Of a DNA stretch of 64,000 bases, positions 1 through 13,200 are shown piece by piece. Under the pieces are notes generated by a model. The model saw only the letters and a list, made by a program, of their open reading frames with translations, had not been told where the DNA came from and did not search any database. This stretch comes from Girardinichthys multiradiatus (Eukaryota > Chordata > Actinopteri > Cyprinodontiformes > Goodeidae). Both the position numbers and the translations under genes were made by a program. Where the stretch lies: assembly GCF_021462225.1 (NCBI RefSeq), contig NC_061817.1:12949204-13013203 (forward strand). The letters are read 5' to 3'. Position 1 is the stretch's first letter. Each line of letters begins with the position of its first letter.

Positions 1-1552
1 CCTTGCCAGGCCAGTCGGCTATCTGAACACATCATTTAGATGGCTGAGATCTAATCTGGACCACATGACGGTGGGCCTTTGAGCTGTCCCTCTCTATCTC
101 AGGGGGCCTCAGTGTTTCTTTACTCCGAACACACAGCTGACACCTTGCAGTCTATTGACATGTCTGAACTGGGCCTGAATATCTGAGGGGTGATAAGCCC
201 AACATGGTCTGCACTCAGTGGCCCCATAGTTGTTTTGTTATCTGTGTGGAAAGATAACAGTGGAATTTGTTACCAGGTTAGTGGAAGGAGAACATGGAAG
301 AGGAAATATTTGCTTCATGCCGGTTTTGTATTAAATTTCCAAATGTATGAAGTGTTGCATTCTTTGTCTCACTGAGTTTTTTAACCTTAGAGGGATAGTT
401 GATATTTTTTCAGGTGTGGTTGTATAGATCTGTAATCAACAAGCAGGTTTCTCACCTTAATTATAGAACAGTCTGGATAGGCTCAGTTTGAAGAAAAGGA
501 GATTTTAGCGCTGCACTGCATTACTCTTATTTTAGATACTTAGGCTGGACACCTTCATATATTTTATTTGCTCATGCATGATTTGCTGTCAATAAATATT
601 GCAGTGGACTGCAGACCATATGTGCTGTATATTATAGGGTTATAATGTGATTTTGTTGTTCGAGATCTTGGGTTGTGCATTCCAGTTGCTGTGATCATGA
701 TACTTTATTTAGTGTGGTAAGTGTGAGCTACTACTATGGACCCAAGAGCTGGGTGCCTTAAGTTTGACACCCTGGATCTATTTTAGAGACTCCTCGTTGT
801 GTTGAGACAGTCGACAATAAATACTGCTTATCAGCCAACACTTCTTTACATATTCTATACTGACAGCTGAGGCAAACAGTATTATGGGTCTGGTTGCCTT
901 ACCAAGTTGGTGAAGAATTGTTTTTTACCAGAGGGAATAATGGAATATTCCTAATATTCCAAAATTGACACTATTAAATTGAAGGGACCACACACATTCC
1001 CCCGGCAACCTGCCAATCGCAGTCACGCAGGTATGCTGTAAGTTACTCTGTAATCAGGTAACACTGAGGATTGTTTTGCTACCTGGTTTTTGTTGTTGTA
1101 TGAACGACCAGATCCTGTTTACTTGATGTTTATGGGGACTAAAAGTCACTGTGGTTACAAATGTTATCTAAATGGATGCTTTTCAATTTAAAAGGTATTT
1201 TCTGTTAGTGAAACTATTAAAATATATGAATGACAGCGGCTGCTTTGGAAATTCAGCCATCATAAAATGCACTTTATGTGAGTACAGAAAAAAGGAGAAA
1301 ATAAAATAAATGAAAGGCAATAGGATAATCCATATGTTAATTTGTAAATTACATCATTACCTATATATTTTTAAGGTAATTTTAAATAAAGTATGATAAA
1401 TGAATGAAAACTATTTCAAGTTGTAGCTGTTCAAAATATTTAAGTGGTGAACTATGAACATGAATCAATCCATTTTAACCAAGCTGAACTGAGGTAAGAA
1501 CTAGTTCTTAAAATGAAATGTATGTATGGCTTATCAAAAGTAATTCAATTAT
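1..1552. other. Non-coding, probably usp43 intron or 5' flank
   Basis: AT-rich sequence with only short chance reading frames. I see no exon with USP wording and no recognised repeat. If the catalytic Cys box exons lie upstream, this stretch is intronic. Confidence 0.5.
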
Positions 1553-1797
1553 CCATCCATCGTCTTTGGAGAAGAGGCGGAGTACATCCTGGACAGGTCG
1601 CAAGTTCATCACAAGGACTCACAACCATGCTGAGGGTGTGTAAATTCATTCCTCCTACAGTCCAAAAACAGTAGTGTTATTAGGAGTAACTGGAGAGAGC
1701 CCATGCATGCCTGAGGAGAACATCCAAACTTCATGCAGAATTTCGTGCCTAGGACCTATGTGCTGCAAGGCAACAGTGCCACCAACTGGGTCACCAT
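1553..1797 (+). repeat. Interspersed fish retroposon fragment
   Basis: The tccatccat start is followed by gaggcggagtacatcctgga, caggtcgcaagt, a Cys-like 'ggagagagcccatgcatgcc' stretch, and 'ggagaacatccaaacttcatg' near 1716. It ends with a 'ctgcaaggcaacagtgccac' run. This wording is a very common interspersed repeat in fish genomes. The family was not assigned. Related pieces occur near 32590 and 56785. Confidence 0.6.
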
Positions 1798-2852
1798 ACA
1801 GGCGTAACTCAATCACTTGCCCCCAATGTTCTGTGTCTCAGAACTCATCTAATTGTACCAGCTCCAAGCAAAATCATTTTCTTCCCAAGTTTGGCCCTGA
1901 CTTTTGGTCTTTAGAGCAAAGTGATTATCCTCTAGTACAATTTTAAAATGCACAGAACAGAAGATAAGAAAGGAGCGCGAACAAAATTCGCTCAATTTTC
2001 CGGTAACAACTAGGCCATTCAGACTGTTCTCTATTGCTCCTATACGAACCTGCTGATAATTCCACCATAGCCCATGTCAAAAAATACAAGCTATCCCTTT
2101 AAGAAAATCAGCTGTGTTGACCTGGCCCTGCTTGCTGCCCCAACAAAGGAGGATAATATGAAAAAACAAGTAAAAAATCCATGACCTCCAAGGAAAGAAG
2201 AAAGAAGTATTGTATGTGCCTGATGAAGCAGATTCAGAAGGCAGGTCAGGTTTCAGTCTCAAGCTTGATGTCAAGCAAGTCTAGAATAGACTTAGTATTT
2301 GTGAAATGGTGAAGTGCAAGGGATCTTTTTGTATGCATTTCACACACATTAGAGACAAATACAAACCATACACTTTACCCCCTCCCCCTTAGAAATGCTA
2401 AACCCCTTTTGAGCTTGGTTTGTGAGTGGAGGTTATGGTCGAGCTGCCAGCCTGGGAACAGTGGCAGCCAGTATGGTACCAGGAGATCAGAGGAATTGTA
2501 AACAGAGGGAAAGCATGCATCAACAGAGAGAAGCTTGCAGAGTGTAGGCCTTTCAGCCAGACCAGGTCGGCATGGGATTATGACTTTATGCATTTTAAAG
2601 TGCGTAATGTTTACACCGACCCAGCCAGGGGCAATTCTAGTCTATTTTAGGGCTGCTTCAGCCCCCCCAACGTTTTTTCCTAACATCCCAAAATAAATAA
2701 AGCAACTATTTTAACAATTTTATGAGAAAACCTTGTTCGAAAACATCAGATTTAACCATTCTAGTTTGAGAGAGGTATTTACAAGTGATGGTGAAATGAG
2801 CTATTAAAAAATATAGCTGTTTGTATTGTTGGAGCCCCCTCTGATCAATATG
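1798..2852. other. Non-coding intronic sequence
   Basis: No exon or recognised repeat. Short reading frames overlap on both strands around 2375-2650 but have no family wording. Confidence 0.45.
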
Positions 2853-2888
2853 AAATCTGTGTGCAAATCCTGATTTGCACACAGATTT
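2853..2888. repeat. Perfect 17-bp inverted repeat, 2-nt spacer
   Basis: The arms are 2853-2869 and 2872-2888 (aaatctgtgtgcaaatc and its exact complement), separated by ct. The right arm runs into a tandem array of 16-bp units. Confidence 0.9.
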
Positions 2889-2944
2889 AATACAGCACAG
2901 ATTTAATACAGCACAGATGTAATACAGCACAGATTTAATACAGC
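2881..2944 (+). repeat. Tandem repeat, four 16-bp units
   Basis: Unit acagatttaatacagc at 2881, 2897, 2913 (one change, t to g) and 2929. The first unit overlaps the right arm of the preceding hairpin, so the array may have grown from it. Confidence 0.9.
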
Positions 2945-2952
2945 ACAGAGCA

Positions 2953-2986
2953 CAGAGATTGCTTAAAAGTATTTAAGCAATCTCTG
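2953..2986. repeat. Perfect 15-bp inverted repeat, 4-nt loop
   Basis: Arms cagagattgcttaaa (2953-2967) and its exact complement (2972-2986), loop agta. It lies 9 bases after the tandem array. It is too short for a usual pre-microRNA. Confidence 0.9.
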
Positions 2987-2989
2987 GGT

Positions 2990-4174
2990 ATTTTGAAGTG
3001 AGTGGATCGCTCCACTACTATTATTGATCTTGTGTTGTGTGGACTGAAGCTTTCCCTTCCTCAGGTAAGTGAAGTATATGAGACATGCTATCTACTTAAA
3101 GAAATCTCTGAAAAAACTCTAAAAGGCAATTAATGGTTTCTGGCAGATATTAATGCCCTAATATTTCTGGTGTGATGTTTCTGGGGATTACAGCTGCGGT
3201 TGTTGTTTCAGATTAAAAACAGATAAATGCAATAGTTTATTTAAAAAAAAGGAAGGATTGTTCACCTGAAACTTTGCTATTGCAATGCATGTATATTTTT
3301 CCAATCTTAATTTTCAATCTTTTATTTTCATATTATATATATGAGGAATGTTGTGTTCAGGTTTCTTAAAGAATACTAATGTTCTCCAACAAGCCTCTGA
3401 AGCCTTCACATAACTGCTGTATTTAAATTGAAATGACACCTAATTAAACTCTATTTACTAATTAAGGGAACTCTGAAGGCCGTGGCTTGCATGGGATTTT
3501 TATTTAGTGGTATGAGAGTAAAGGAGAATGAATAATAATGCACACTAAACGTTTTAAATATATTTTAACAAAAATGCTTAAAATATAATTTCCCCCTCAC
3601 TTTACAATCAATCACATATAATATAATAAACATATATGAACATATAATAAAATAAATGTGTGTGGTTGAAAAGTGACTAAAAGTGGAACAAATTAAATAC
3701 TGTTAAATACTGTAATTCTCTTTATATACTGTTCTGTTAGAGTGGTAATAAGAAAAACCTTGTAATCACTGCGCCATTGTCTGTCCCTCCCTGTGTACAG
3801 TACTCTGTCCCACACATTTGTTTTGGGACTTTGCAAGTCTTTCAGTAATCAGCCAGTTTTTTTTCCTGCTCTTTTTTTATCTCAATCCAAGGCCAGCCTC
3901 TCTGTTTTAGGTGCATAGATAAAAGAGAACAGACAGAGGGTGGAGGGATATAGTTCTGTGAGGTCTTTCTGTCTCAGTTGAATGTGAATTTACTGCTAGA
4001 AAACAACCTTGATGTTATGAAACCGCATCCCATATATCAGCATGAAACCTGCCATGTCATACTGACAAACGTTTCTCTAACTTATTAAGCAACCATCTAA
4101 GTCTAAGCATCACCACAAAACTTTGAAAGAATGTGAACGTTGCTGTGTTCACGGTGACCTCCTCTGTGCTGCAG
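2990..4174. other. Intron before usp43 exon A
   Basis: AT-rich intronic sequence with no recognised element. A polypyrimidine-poor but usable acceptor (ctgtgctgcag) precedes exon A at 4175. Confidence 0.5.
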
Positions 4175-4278
4175 GGTCCCGTTGGAGTGGAGGAGGTGCC
4201 GTGTCCTGACCCGATCCAGTCCCAGCAGCCCGGGATCCAGCATAGCTTTGTCCAGGAGCATTTCCAGGCTCAATACAA
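4175..4278 (+). CDS. usp43: usp43 exon A (region just before the first finger half)
   Basis: The acceptor is ctgcag and the donor gtgagt. The exon reads [15 protein letters not shown] and then [13 protein letters not shown], ending two bases into a Lys codon completed by the next exon ([11 protein letters not shown]). The block [10 protein letters not shown] is the conserved lead-in to the zinc-finger part of the USP43/USP31 catalytic domain. The first half, rich in Pro and Gln, is variable in the family. A phase-0 start is inferred because the upstream exon is not in the window. Confidence 0.9.
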
Positions 4279-7200
4279 GTGAGTCAGTTTGTCCTCTAAG
4301 CACTCCAAGATCACATCTGCTTTGAATCATTCCTGCGATAGGAACAAAGGAACAGCAGGGCTCTTATGACTACCCAGTGATTTACTGGGATGAGTGCTAC
4401 CGTCATGTGATCATGCCGGGGTGTGAATGCACTTGTCGATGTAAAACCCCCCGTGGATTTGTATTGTCCAAGAGTAGCTCAGTGTACAGTCCATCAAGTG
4501 TTGGTTTTCTCTTTCAAAATTTGTGTGATCTGTATATAACCAGCTCAGAGTGAGGTGTCTTTTATTGTGCCCAAAACAAATGCCAGGAAAAGATTTTATC
4601 TTTGTTGCAACCACCCCACATATAAACCTTTTCTTTGTATTAAGAGTTATGTTTACCATACAATAGTTGTGCTGTTGTTTTCAGATGGTCAAAATGTCAA
4701 CAGCTTAAAAAGTGACTGCACACAAACAATCCCTGGTTCACACTGTGGCGACTTTGAAAGGGATAGCTTGGATTGCTTTTTGAAGACGGGTTTTGTGGAG
4801 AGCCTATGTGTAGTTAGTATCTTACTTAGCTTCGATAGAGAGAAAGAACTTCTGACCGTCCTGTTGAACCAAGAGCTGGTAAGAGAGGGCCAGGATAAAA
4901 TCTGCATGAATTGCACTGAAATTTGTGGGATTGTTGTTTTGAGATGGCAGATAACAGCTTTTGTCTGTCGTTTCTCTTTATCAAAACCTTTCCCTGTATT
5001 TTTTATTTCAATGTGCACATGCACGTAAGGAGAGTCAGAAAGGAGAGGTGACAGTGTTTAAAAAAAAACGTATTGATTTCTTGTATGTATAATATTTAAA
5101 TCAGTCTATTACAAACTTGTTTAACATTAAATATTTATATTAGATTTCAAGTTATTGTCAGTTGAAGTACCATAAAGCCAGCACACTAGAGATTACCAGA
5201 GAAATCTGCTGAATAATGGAATTTTATAATTTGTTTAATTATGATCTTTTGCCAGTCATTGAACGCATCATACCTAAGCCCTGAGATGAGCACAGGTTTT
5301 TATGTATGTATAATGGTCTGGTAATGCCTGTGTGAATCATTTTATAGGGAGATTTTCTTTAATCAGCTCTCATAATCACTAATGCATTTTACTGAAAAGC
5401 AGTGGGGCTATCACCACATGGCTGGATGTCCTCATGGCTTCCATTAGTCAGAGATTTAGGAGATAGAAAAAGCAGTTTTTATTGGACACAACGTGCATTT
5501 GTTGGATGGTGAGTTCTAGTTTGTGTCTAAATGTTTCATCTGGAACATTCATTTTGCTTTCAGTTGTATCATTGTATCACAAACTGTGGATGTAAAAAAG
5601 TCTGAACAACCTTTATCAGATGTTTCTGTAAAATGAGACCATGACAAATCATGGTACAACTAATGTGACATATACAATGTACAATTTCACTGACAAATAA
5701 AAATAAGAAAAATAAAAATGCTGGTGGCATAGATGTGTCAAAGAATTAAACTATTATATTTTATTCAATTTCAGAATTCATTCTTCACTGGGAGTTAATT
5801 AGCATCCCAGATCTTAACATTGTAATATTTGCCCACTCTGGCTCACAGACGTTATCCAAATCTATACGATTGTGAAAAAATGAGTTGTCAGCAACCCTCT
5901 TCAGGTGACTCTGCGGCTTTCTGTCAGATTTAGGTTTGAACTTTGGCTCAGCCGTTCCCAAACATACATTTTTCTCTCATGAAGTCTTTCTTTTGTAGAT
6001 TTTGATGTATATTTGGTGAAAAAAATAATTTCTCCTTCATCTCCAGCTTTCTAGCAGACACTTTGAGGTTTTGGGTCAAGATTCACTGGTACATTAAATT
6101 ATTCGTGATTTCATCCATCTTGAAAAAGTCTAACTCCATGTAAAGAAAGGTAATCCCAGAGGCTGAGCTCTTTGGGTATTGTGCTTTGTTGTTTTTGTGC
6201 TAAGCTTACCTCGTGGAATTCTGGCCAAAGGTTCAGGCTTCATCAGATCATAACACTTTCTTCCATGAGCTTTTGAAAAATGTTGGCATGCAGGCTTAGA
6301 TCTTTTCTTGGAAAGAAAAGGCTTCTATCTTTCAACCCTGCTTCTTAACCCCGAGATACACAGAACCTAATCAGAAATTCCTGCCTGTTTCTATCAGGCT
6401 CTTGGCAGCCTCCCTTTACCAGTATATGTCTATTCTTTTCATTGGTTTTGGAGAAGTGTCTAGTTGTAGTAATGCTACAGATGCCCCATATGTCCTCCAC
6501 CATGTTTCCTCCACCTGTTACTGACTGTGTTTACTGCGACATGGTCAGTGTTGTGTCAGTTCATCTTTAACTAGAACTAGTTCTAAATTCAGTTAAGTTA
6601 AATTCAAAGCTCTAACATTAAGTAGTTCTCATTCATTTATTTTATTATATTCTGTCTGAAGTAGAGTTTAAAAATATATTCATTTCATTTCATTCATTCA
6701 TCTATTTGTTTAAATAGCCCTTTAAAACAGCAAACCAGAAAGCTAAAGTGTTTACATATTGTTCTTAAATAATTTTTGACTTTATTGTAAGTTACAATAA
6801 AGCCATAAAAATTATTTAAATTTATATAAACAAATAAAACAGAGAAAAGATAAAAGAATAAATAAAAGTCAGAAATCTGGAATAAAATTCTACAGTGCTA
6901 CCGAGTATTAAAAGCCTTCCTGAATTAAAAGGTCTTAAGTTTGGATGTAAAAAGGCTCAGGTCCGTGGTTGAGCGTAGATCCGGAGGGATCCAGAATCTG
7001 GGTCTGTTCACCCAAATGTTTATATTTAGTTGTAACGAACATTCTAGAAAAACCCAGATGATGACCAGAGGGATCTACCACACACAGAAACTAAATAAAT
7101 TAGAAATCTAGGGTGGGGCCAAACAATTAAGAGCATTAAAACTGACCAATAAAAGTTTTAAATGTATTCTAAATATAGAAAATCATTCCTAAATTAGCAT

Positions 7201-10200
7201 TTCGATTATACCATTACATATCTTTTTTATTTTCTCCTGTGGTCTTTGCTTAAATAAATATCTTCACTCATAAACATTTATTATGGCTGAACTCCCAAAA
7301 CAGCTCAAGTCATTCAAATATTTTAATGGTTTCATTGTCAGAAAACAATACCAGTCTGAAATTTCTGACTTGAAACAGATTCATTTAAACTATGGGTTTG
7401 ATTGACGCAGATTAGATTTTTTTTCTTTAATTTTTCTTTAATTTGCTAAACAGCAGCGTAAAAACCCCATAGTAGAACAGAGTAAAAGCTAATCACTGAC
7501 TTTGAATTTGTTAATAATAAAGGGCCAGCAGCACCAGCTAATTGCTTATTTTATATTTATTCTACAGCCAAAAAAATCCCAAACAAATCCACGTGGACAA
7601 AATAAAATGTTGTGTTAATGATATTCCTCTTTATTAAAGTCCTCTGTTTAAACTCATATGCTGGCATGTTCTTCAGTTATTTCCACTAAATAATAGTTAA
7701 TTCAGCTGTTTCTCCCACCACAAATAATGGAATTGGGATATAAAATCTAAATCTGTCTGATCCTGTAATTGATATTAGTAAGTAGACAGCAAAACCGGAG
7801 GTGGCATACTCAAGTTTAAAGCGAGAGGAGACGCATAGGCCTACAAGAACAATATGGGTCCTCACACAGGACAACTGAATTTTGTCCCTGTTACCCGAAC
7901 AGTTACTCAGCAGTCAACTAGCTCACCCTGAGGGAAAATGTTGTGCATGTTTTCATAAAATATCCAAAATTTGGCCTTTAATATGCTGTGAAATCTTTCT
8001 TTCACCCCCGAATGGTGCGACGTTTACTGACATCAGAATGAGCTGTGTTCCCTTCGAATTCCTCATGTAAAAAACATCTTTGTTTGGCTCCACATTCATG
8101 CTCAACACTAACCATGGCTTATGTACTATGCTTGTTTCACACTCTTCTCCTCACTGATACCTTTGTACAGTGAGATTATTATGAACCTTTGCCACCTCTA
8201 CAAACTATGGCTTTAGCTAAGAGATACAACTGAACAAATATCAAGAAAATATAGGAGGCTAAACTTTACCTCAGGTTCAGGAAGATATTAGTTTAAGGCA
8301 GTGTGAGACCAATTTAATGCAAATGTGTTTTTGTTTTTCAGTTGAATAGTATATACAGGTCCTTCTCAAAATATTAGCATATTGTGATAAAGTTAATTAT
8401 TTCCCATAATGTCATGATGAAAATTTAACATTCATATATTTTAGATTCATTGCACACTAACTGAAATATTTCAGGTATTTTATTGTCTTAATACGGATGA
8501 TTTTGGCATACAGCTCATGAAAACCCAAAATTCCTATCTCACAAAATTAGCATATCATTAAAAGGGTCTCTAAACGAGCTATGAACCTAATCATCTGAAT
8601 CAACGAGTTAACTCTTAACACCTGCAAAAGATTCCTGAGGCCTTTAAAACTCCCAGCCTGGTTCATCACTCAAAACCCCAATCATGGGTAAGACTGCCAA
8701 CCTGACTGCTGTCCAGAAGGCCACTATTGACACCCTCAAGCAAGAGGGTAAGACACAGAAAGAAATTTCTGAACGAATAGGCTGTTCCCAGAGTGCTGTA
8801 TCAAGGCACCTCAGTTGGAAGTCTGTGGGAAGGAAAAAGTGTGGCAGAAAACGCTGCACAACGAGAAGAGGTGACCGGACCCTGAGGAAGATTGTGGAGA
8901 AGGGCCGATTCCAGACCTTGGGGGACCTGCGGAAGCAGTGGACTGAGTCTGGAGTAGAAACATCCAGAGCCACCGTGCACAGGCGTGTACAGGAAATGGG
9001 CTACAGGTGCCGCATTCCCCAGACCTGGGCTACAGAGAAGCAGCACTGGACTGTTGCTCAGTGGTCCAAAGTACTTTTTTCGGATGAAAGCAAATTCTGC
9101 ATGTCATTCGGAAATCAAGGTGCCAGAGTCTGGAGGAAGACTGGGAAGAAGGAAATGCCAAAATGCCAGAAGTCCAGTGTCAAGTACCCACAGTCAGTGA
9201 TGGTCTGGGGTGCTGTGTCAGCTGCTGGTGTTGGTCCACTGTGTTTTATCAAGGGCAGGGTCAATGCAGCTAGCTGTCAGGAGATTTTGGAGCACTTCAT
9301 GCTTCCATCTGCTGAAAAGCTTTATGGAGATGAAGATTTAATTTTTCAACACGAACTGGCACCTGCTCACAGTGCCAAAACCACTGGTAAATGGTTTACT
9401 GACCATGGTATCACTGTGCTCAATTGGCCTGCCAACTCTCCTTACCTGAACCCCATAGAGAATCTGTGGGATATTGTGAAGAGAACGTTGAGAGACTCAA
9501 GACCCAACACTCTGGATGAGCTAAAGGCCGCTATCGAAGCATCCTGGGCCTCCATAAGACCTCAGCAGTGCCATAGGCTGATTGCCTCCATGCCACGCCG
9601 CATCGAAGCAGTCATTTCTGCAAAAGGATTCCCGACCAAGTATTGAGTGCATAACTGTACATGATTATTTGAAGGTTGACGTTTTTTTGTATTAAAAACA
9701 CTTTTCTTTTATTGGTCGGATTAAATATGCTAATTTTGTGAGATAGGAATTTTGGGTTTTCATGAGCTGTATGCCAAAATCATCCGTATTAAGACAATAA
9801 AAGACCTGAAATATTTCAGTTAGTGTGCAATGAATCTAAAATATATGAATGTTAAATTTTCATCATGACATTATGGAAAATAATGAACTTCATCACAATA
9901 TGCTAATATTTTGAGAAGGACCTGTACTGTATGTCAGATTAAAGGCAGAAATGGTTCTCAGCGGTCACATTTTCAATATCTCAAAAATCTGGCATTTTAA
10001 CAGGAGTGAGACTTTGAGCGTCACTGTCGGTGCATATCTTTCTAAACCCTCTGCTTTAATGTTTAACTTCTATTGCTGACAGTTCATGTCACTACCCAGT
10101 GTAATCAATAAACCATTCAAGAAGCTGACCAATTAGGAAAATGTTAGATCTGATCTAACTAATAGAGGTTTTCAGTACTGCTGCTCCTCTACACCGAGCA

Positions 10201-13200
10201 GCTAATATCCCTTCTTCTCTGTGCTGCCTTCCATCTGCTAATTCCTCGGGTAGCTGACAGCTCTGTGTGACTACCAGTAATACATCTGTTGGAGCACAGC
10301 TCTTAATTGCCAACCTCGCTGTCAAATGTTTCAGCAGTGACACATCGGGGTGTGTCCACACAGAAACAAGCACAATTAACAACCTTGCAGGCAAAATCTG
10401 CTCCATCTCCCACTCAAACACTGTCCAAGCCAAGGAGAGTGGGTGAGATGGTTCAGAGAGAGTCAGAGTCTGTTTTAAGAACACAAAAACTGCAGATAAC
10501 ATGCATCAAGCTGGGTGAAAATAGATACCAGTCATCACCGGGAATTGACTTGGATTAAATACTTCCCGACTTGTCTCCCCCTTTCATCCTGAGCCTCTAC
10601 TACTGCTTGAATAATGCTTCTCCATGCAGTGTCCAGTGGGATGCAGTGCCTAGAGTTGACGGACTGGGAGATTTATTCTTGTAATAGCCCAGTTTGTCCA
10701 GTGTACAGTCATCAGAGCCATTAAACATGTCCAAGCCTGTCAAATCAATGTCAAAGCTAGAGGAGCTAAGAGATATTTCATCTTAATTTGTTTTATGCCA
10801 TCATAATATGGAGCACATCATATTAGATTTTTTTTTTTTGATTTATGATACATTTAGTAATATTCATAGATGCATTTTTTTATTGAATGTAAATACTTTC
10901 TGTCATTACTAGTCTATTACAGTGGATTGAAAATACATTTATATGCCCTGAACTAGAGCCAAAGACCTCACAGGGTTATTTTGGGATTTTTGATTTTAGA
11001 CCACATAGTAGCACCTAATTATTAGGTGGAAAGAAAATAATCCTGTATCCTCAATTAATTCTTAATTTGAAAAACTCATTTTAAAAGAAAACCTGAAAAA
11101 TTGGATATATTTGCATTTAGCCTCCTTTAGTCTGTAACCTCTGAATAAAACCTATTGCACTTGATTGTCTACAGCTAAATAGTTCACCTCTGTGTAACTT
11201 TAAATTTAGTATAAATCTAGCTGTTCTGTGAAGGCCTCGGTCATTTATCAGAGAACATTACTGAACACACATCATAAAAACAAAGCAGGAAGATCTGGGA
11301 CAAAGCCGTGGAGAAGTTTAAAAGAGGATTCCTCTGTGCAAATCTGGCATTTTTGGAAAAGTTGTAAAAAGAAAGCTATTCCTAAAAGAAAGCTACAAGG
11401 ATTCCTGTTTGTAGTTTGACACAAGCCATTGACACATTGATGCGCTGATTGCTACAATGGAACAATTTAGATCAAAGCATATTCGTGTGATAGAAAAACA
11501 GACTCACCCTGGACAGTTGTAATCCAGGATAAAAAGGTAACACCATGCAGTGGGGACACTTCTCTTCTGCAAGGGAGGACAAAATGTGAAATATTTCAAG
11601 GGCTGTGAATACTTTTGCAAAGAAGTCTACATGTGATTGCCTTTACCCCTTTAGTGAGAAATCTGAAAACACAATTTAAAGATGGAAATCTTTGTGAATT
11701 GTTCACAGTCATATGAAAGTGTCAGTGAAGCAGTGTTCTCTGTACTGAAGCCAAGCGACGGGCAGCCAAGCGTTTCAGATTACAGACATGCCGCAGTTTC
11801 AGTGCAGCTCGTCTTACCCTGATGGCACTTTTCTCTAAAAGACCCCTTCTCCTGTGACATTATTTACATCACTTCTTGTTTATCAAGAAGAACATACTTA
11901 TTTTTATACAAATTTTGTAATTCAACACAACAAAAAATAAAATAAAGTGCATTCCATAAACATCCCTGACTATCATTTTAAGACAACAATACAAGGTACA
12001 GTAATATGAAAGGTAATAAGTTGCGATAATAATAGTAATAACAGTAACTGTTATTCAAGTCTGATATTCATCTATGATTAATTTTCTATACCTCTTAACT
12101 CATAAACTCATTTCCTTCTCTTGAATAATTTTTAAATATGTTCTGGCAAAAATATTCGCAGGAGATTTATTTCCCTACCAGTAACTGGGCTACAGTTTAT
12201 GTCCTAATAACAAATTGAGGGGGTAAAGAAAGACCCTTATTCTCCTGGCAAAGGATACTTTCTAAAATAAATAAAAGAAAAACAACTGACAAATGCAAAC
12301 AGTTCCATTGTGCTGCTGAGTTCAAATCTGTGCCACTTGCAAAACATCGAGCCCGCAGTCTCTTCAGCATGGCTGCGTCTCAGACAGGGGGATGCATACC
12401 TCTCAACCTTTGCACGCTTACTCCATTAGAGCATCACCAGAATATCACCTCATCCATTGCCGTTTTTTCTCTTTTGGTGTTTCAGAGCAGGAAGTGGCAC
12501 ATCTATGTTTTAGTGGCATCTGAGTGCAATTTGTATGCATGGAGTGCAGTTACCCTAACTGTTTCCTGGCAAAAATAAGACATCCGTAGGGTGGCCTTTC
12601 TACTCTGCCAAGAGGGTTAGATCCACTCAGAGCCCTTGTCAGCTGGGTTTGCTTGAATAGAGCTTTATTTGCTACCCCAATCTGCTCCCCCTGTAAGTCT
12701 GTCAGGAGGCCTCCAGTAAGGAAACACATTTGATCAAGTTAAATAACTTTTCTTTCTGTAAAGGTCTACAAAAGTATACAATTAATGTAGCTTTCTTTGC
12801 TTATACAAAATAAGAATGATGACATATGTTTTTTTTTTTAAGTACAATGACAAAAAACATATCTAGGAAGCGAAGTATGGATTTCCACTACGGGATTTCA
12901 CAATTTACCAAGATCTTAAAAAGCACACCAAATAAAAGAGCTGCGAACCTGCGTTTGTGAGCATCACAAGAGATTCTCACCTATGGCCATGAACTTTGGG
13001 TCATGACCAAAAGAACGAGATCCCGGATACAAGTACCTGAAATGAGCTTCCTCCATAGGGTTGCCGGGCTCTGCCTTAGAGATAGGGTGAGGAGCTTGGC
13101 CATCCGGAAGGGGCTCGGAGTAGAGCCGCTGCTCCTCCACATCGAGAGGAGCCAGTTGAGGTGGCTCGGGCATCTATACCGGATGCCTCCTGGACGCCTT

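Noticed and set aside
4555..5028. 157-codon open frame with a 111-codon frame on the opposite strand
   Set aside because: No recognisable domain, ordinary intronic base composition, no splice link to usp43, and open on both strands, as AT-rich chance sequence often is.
10155..10558. Overlapping frames of 115 (-) and 83 (+) codons
   Set aside because: Both strands open, no family wording and no splice fit.
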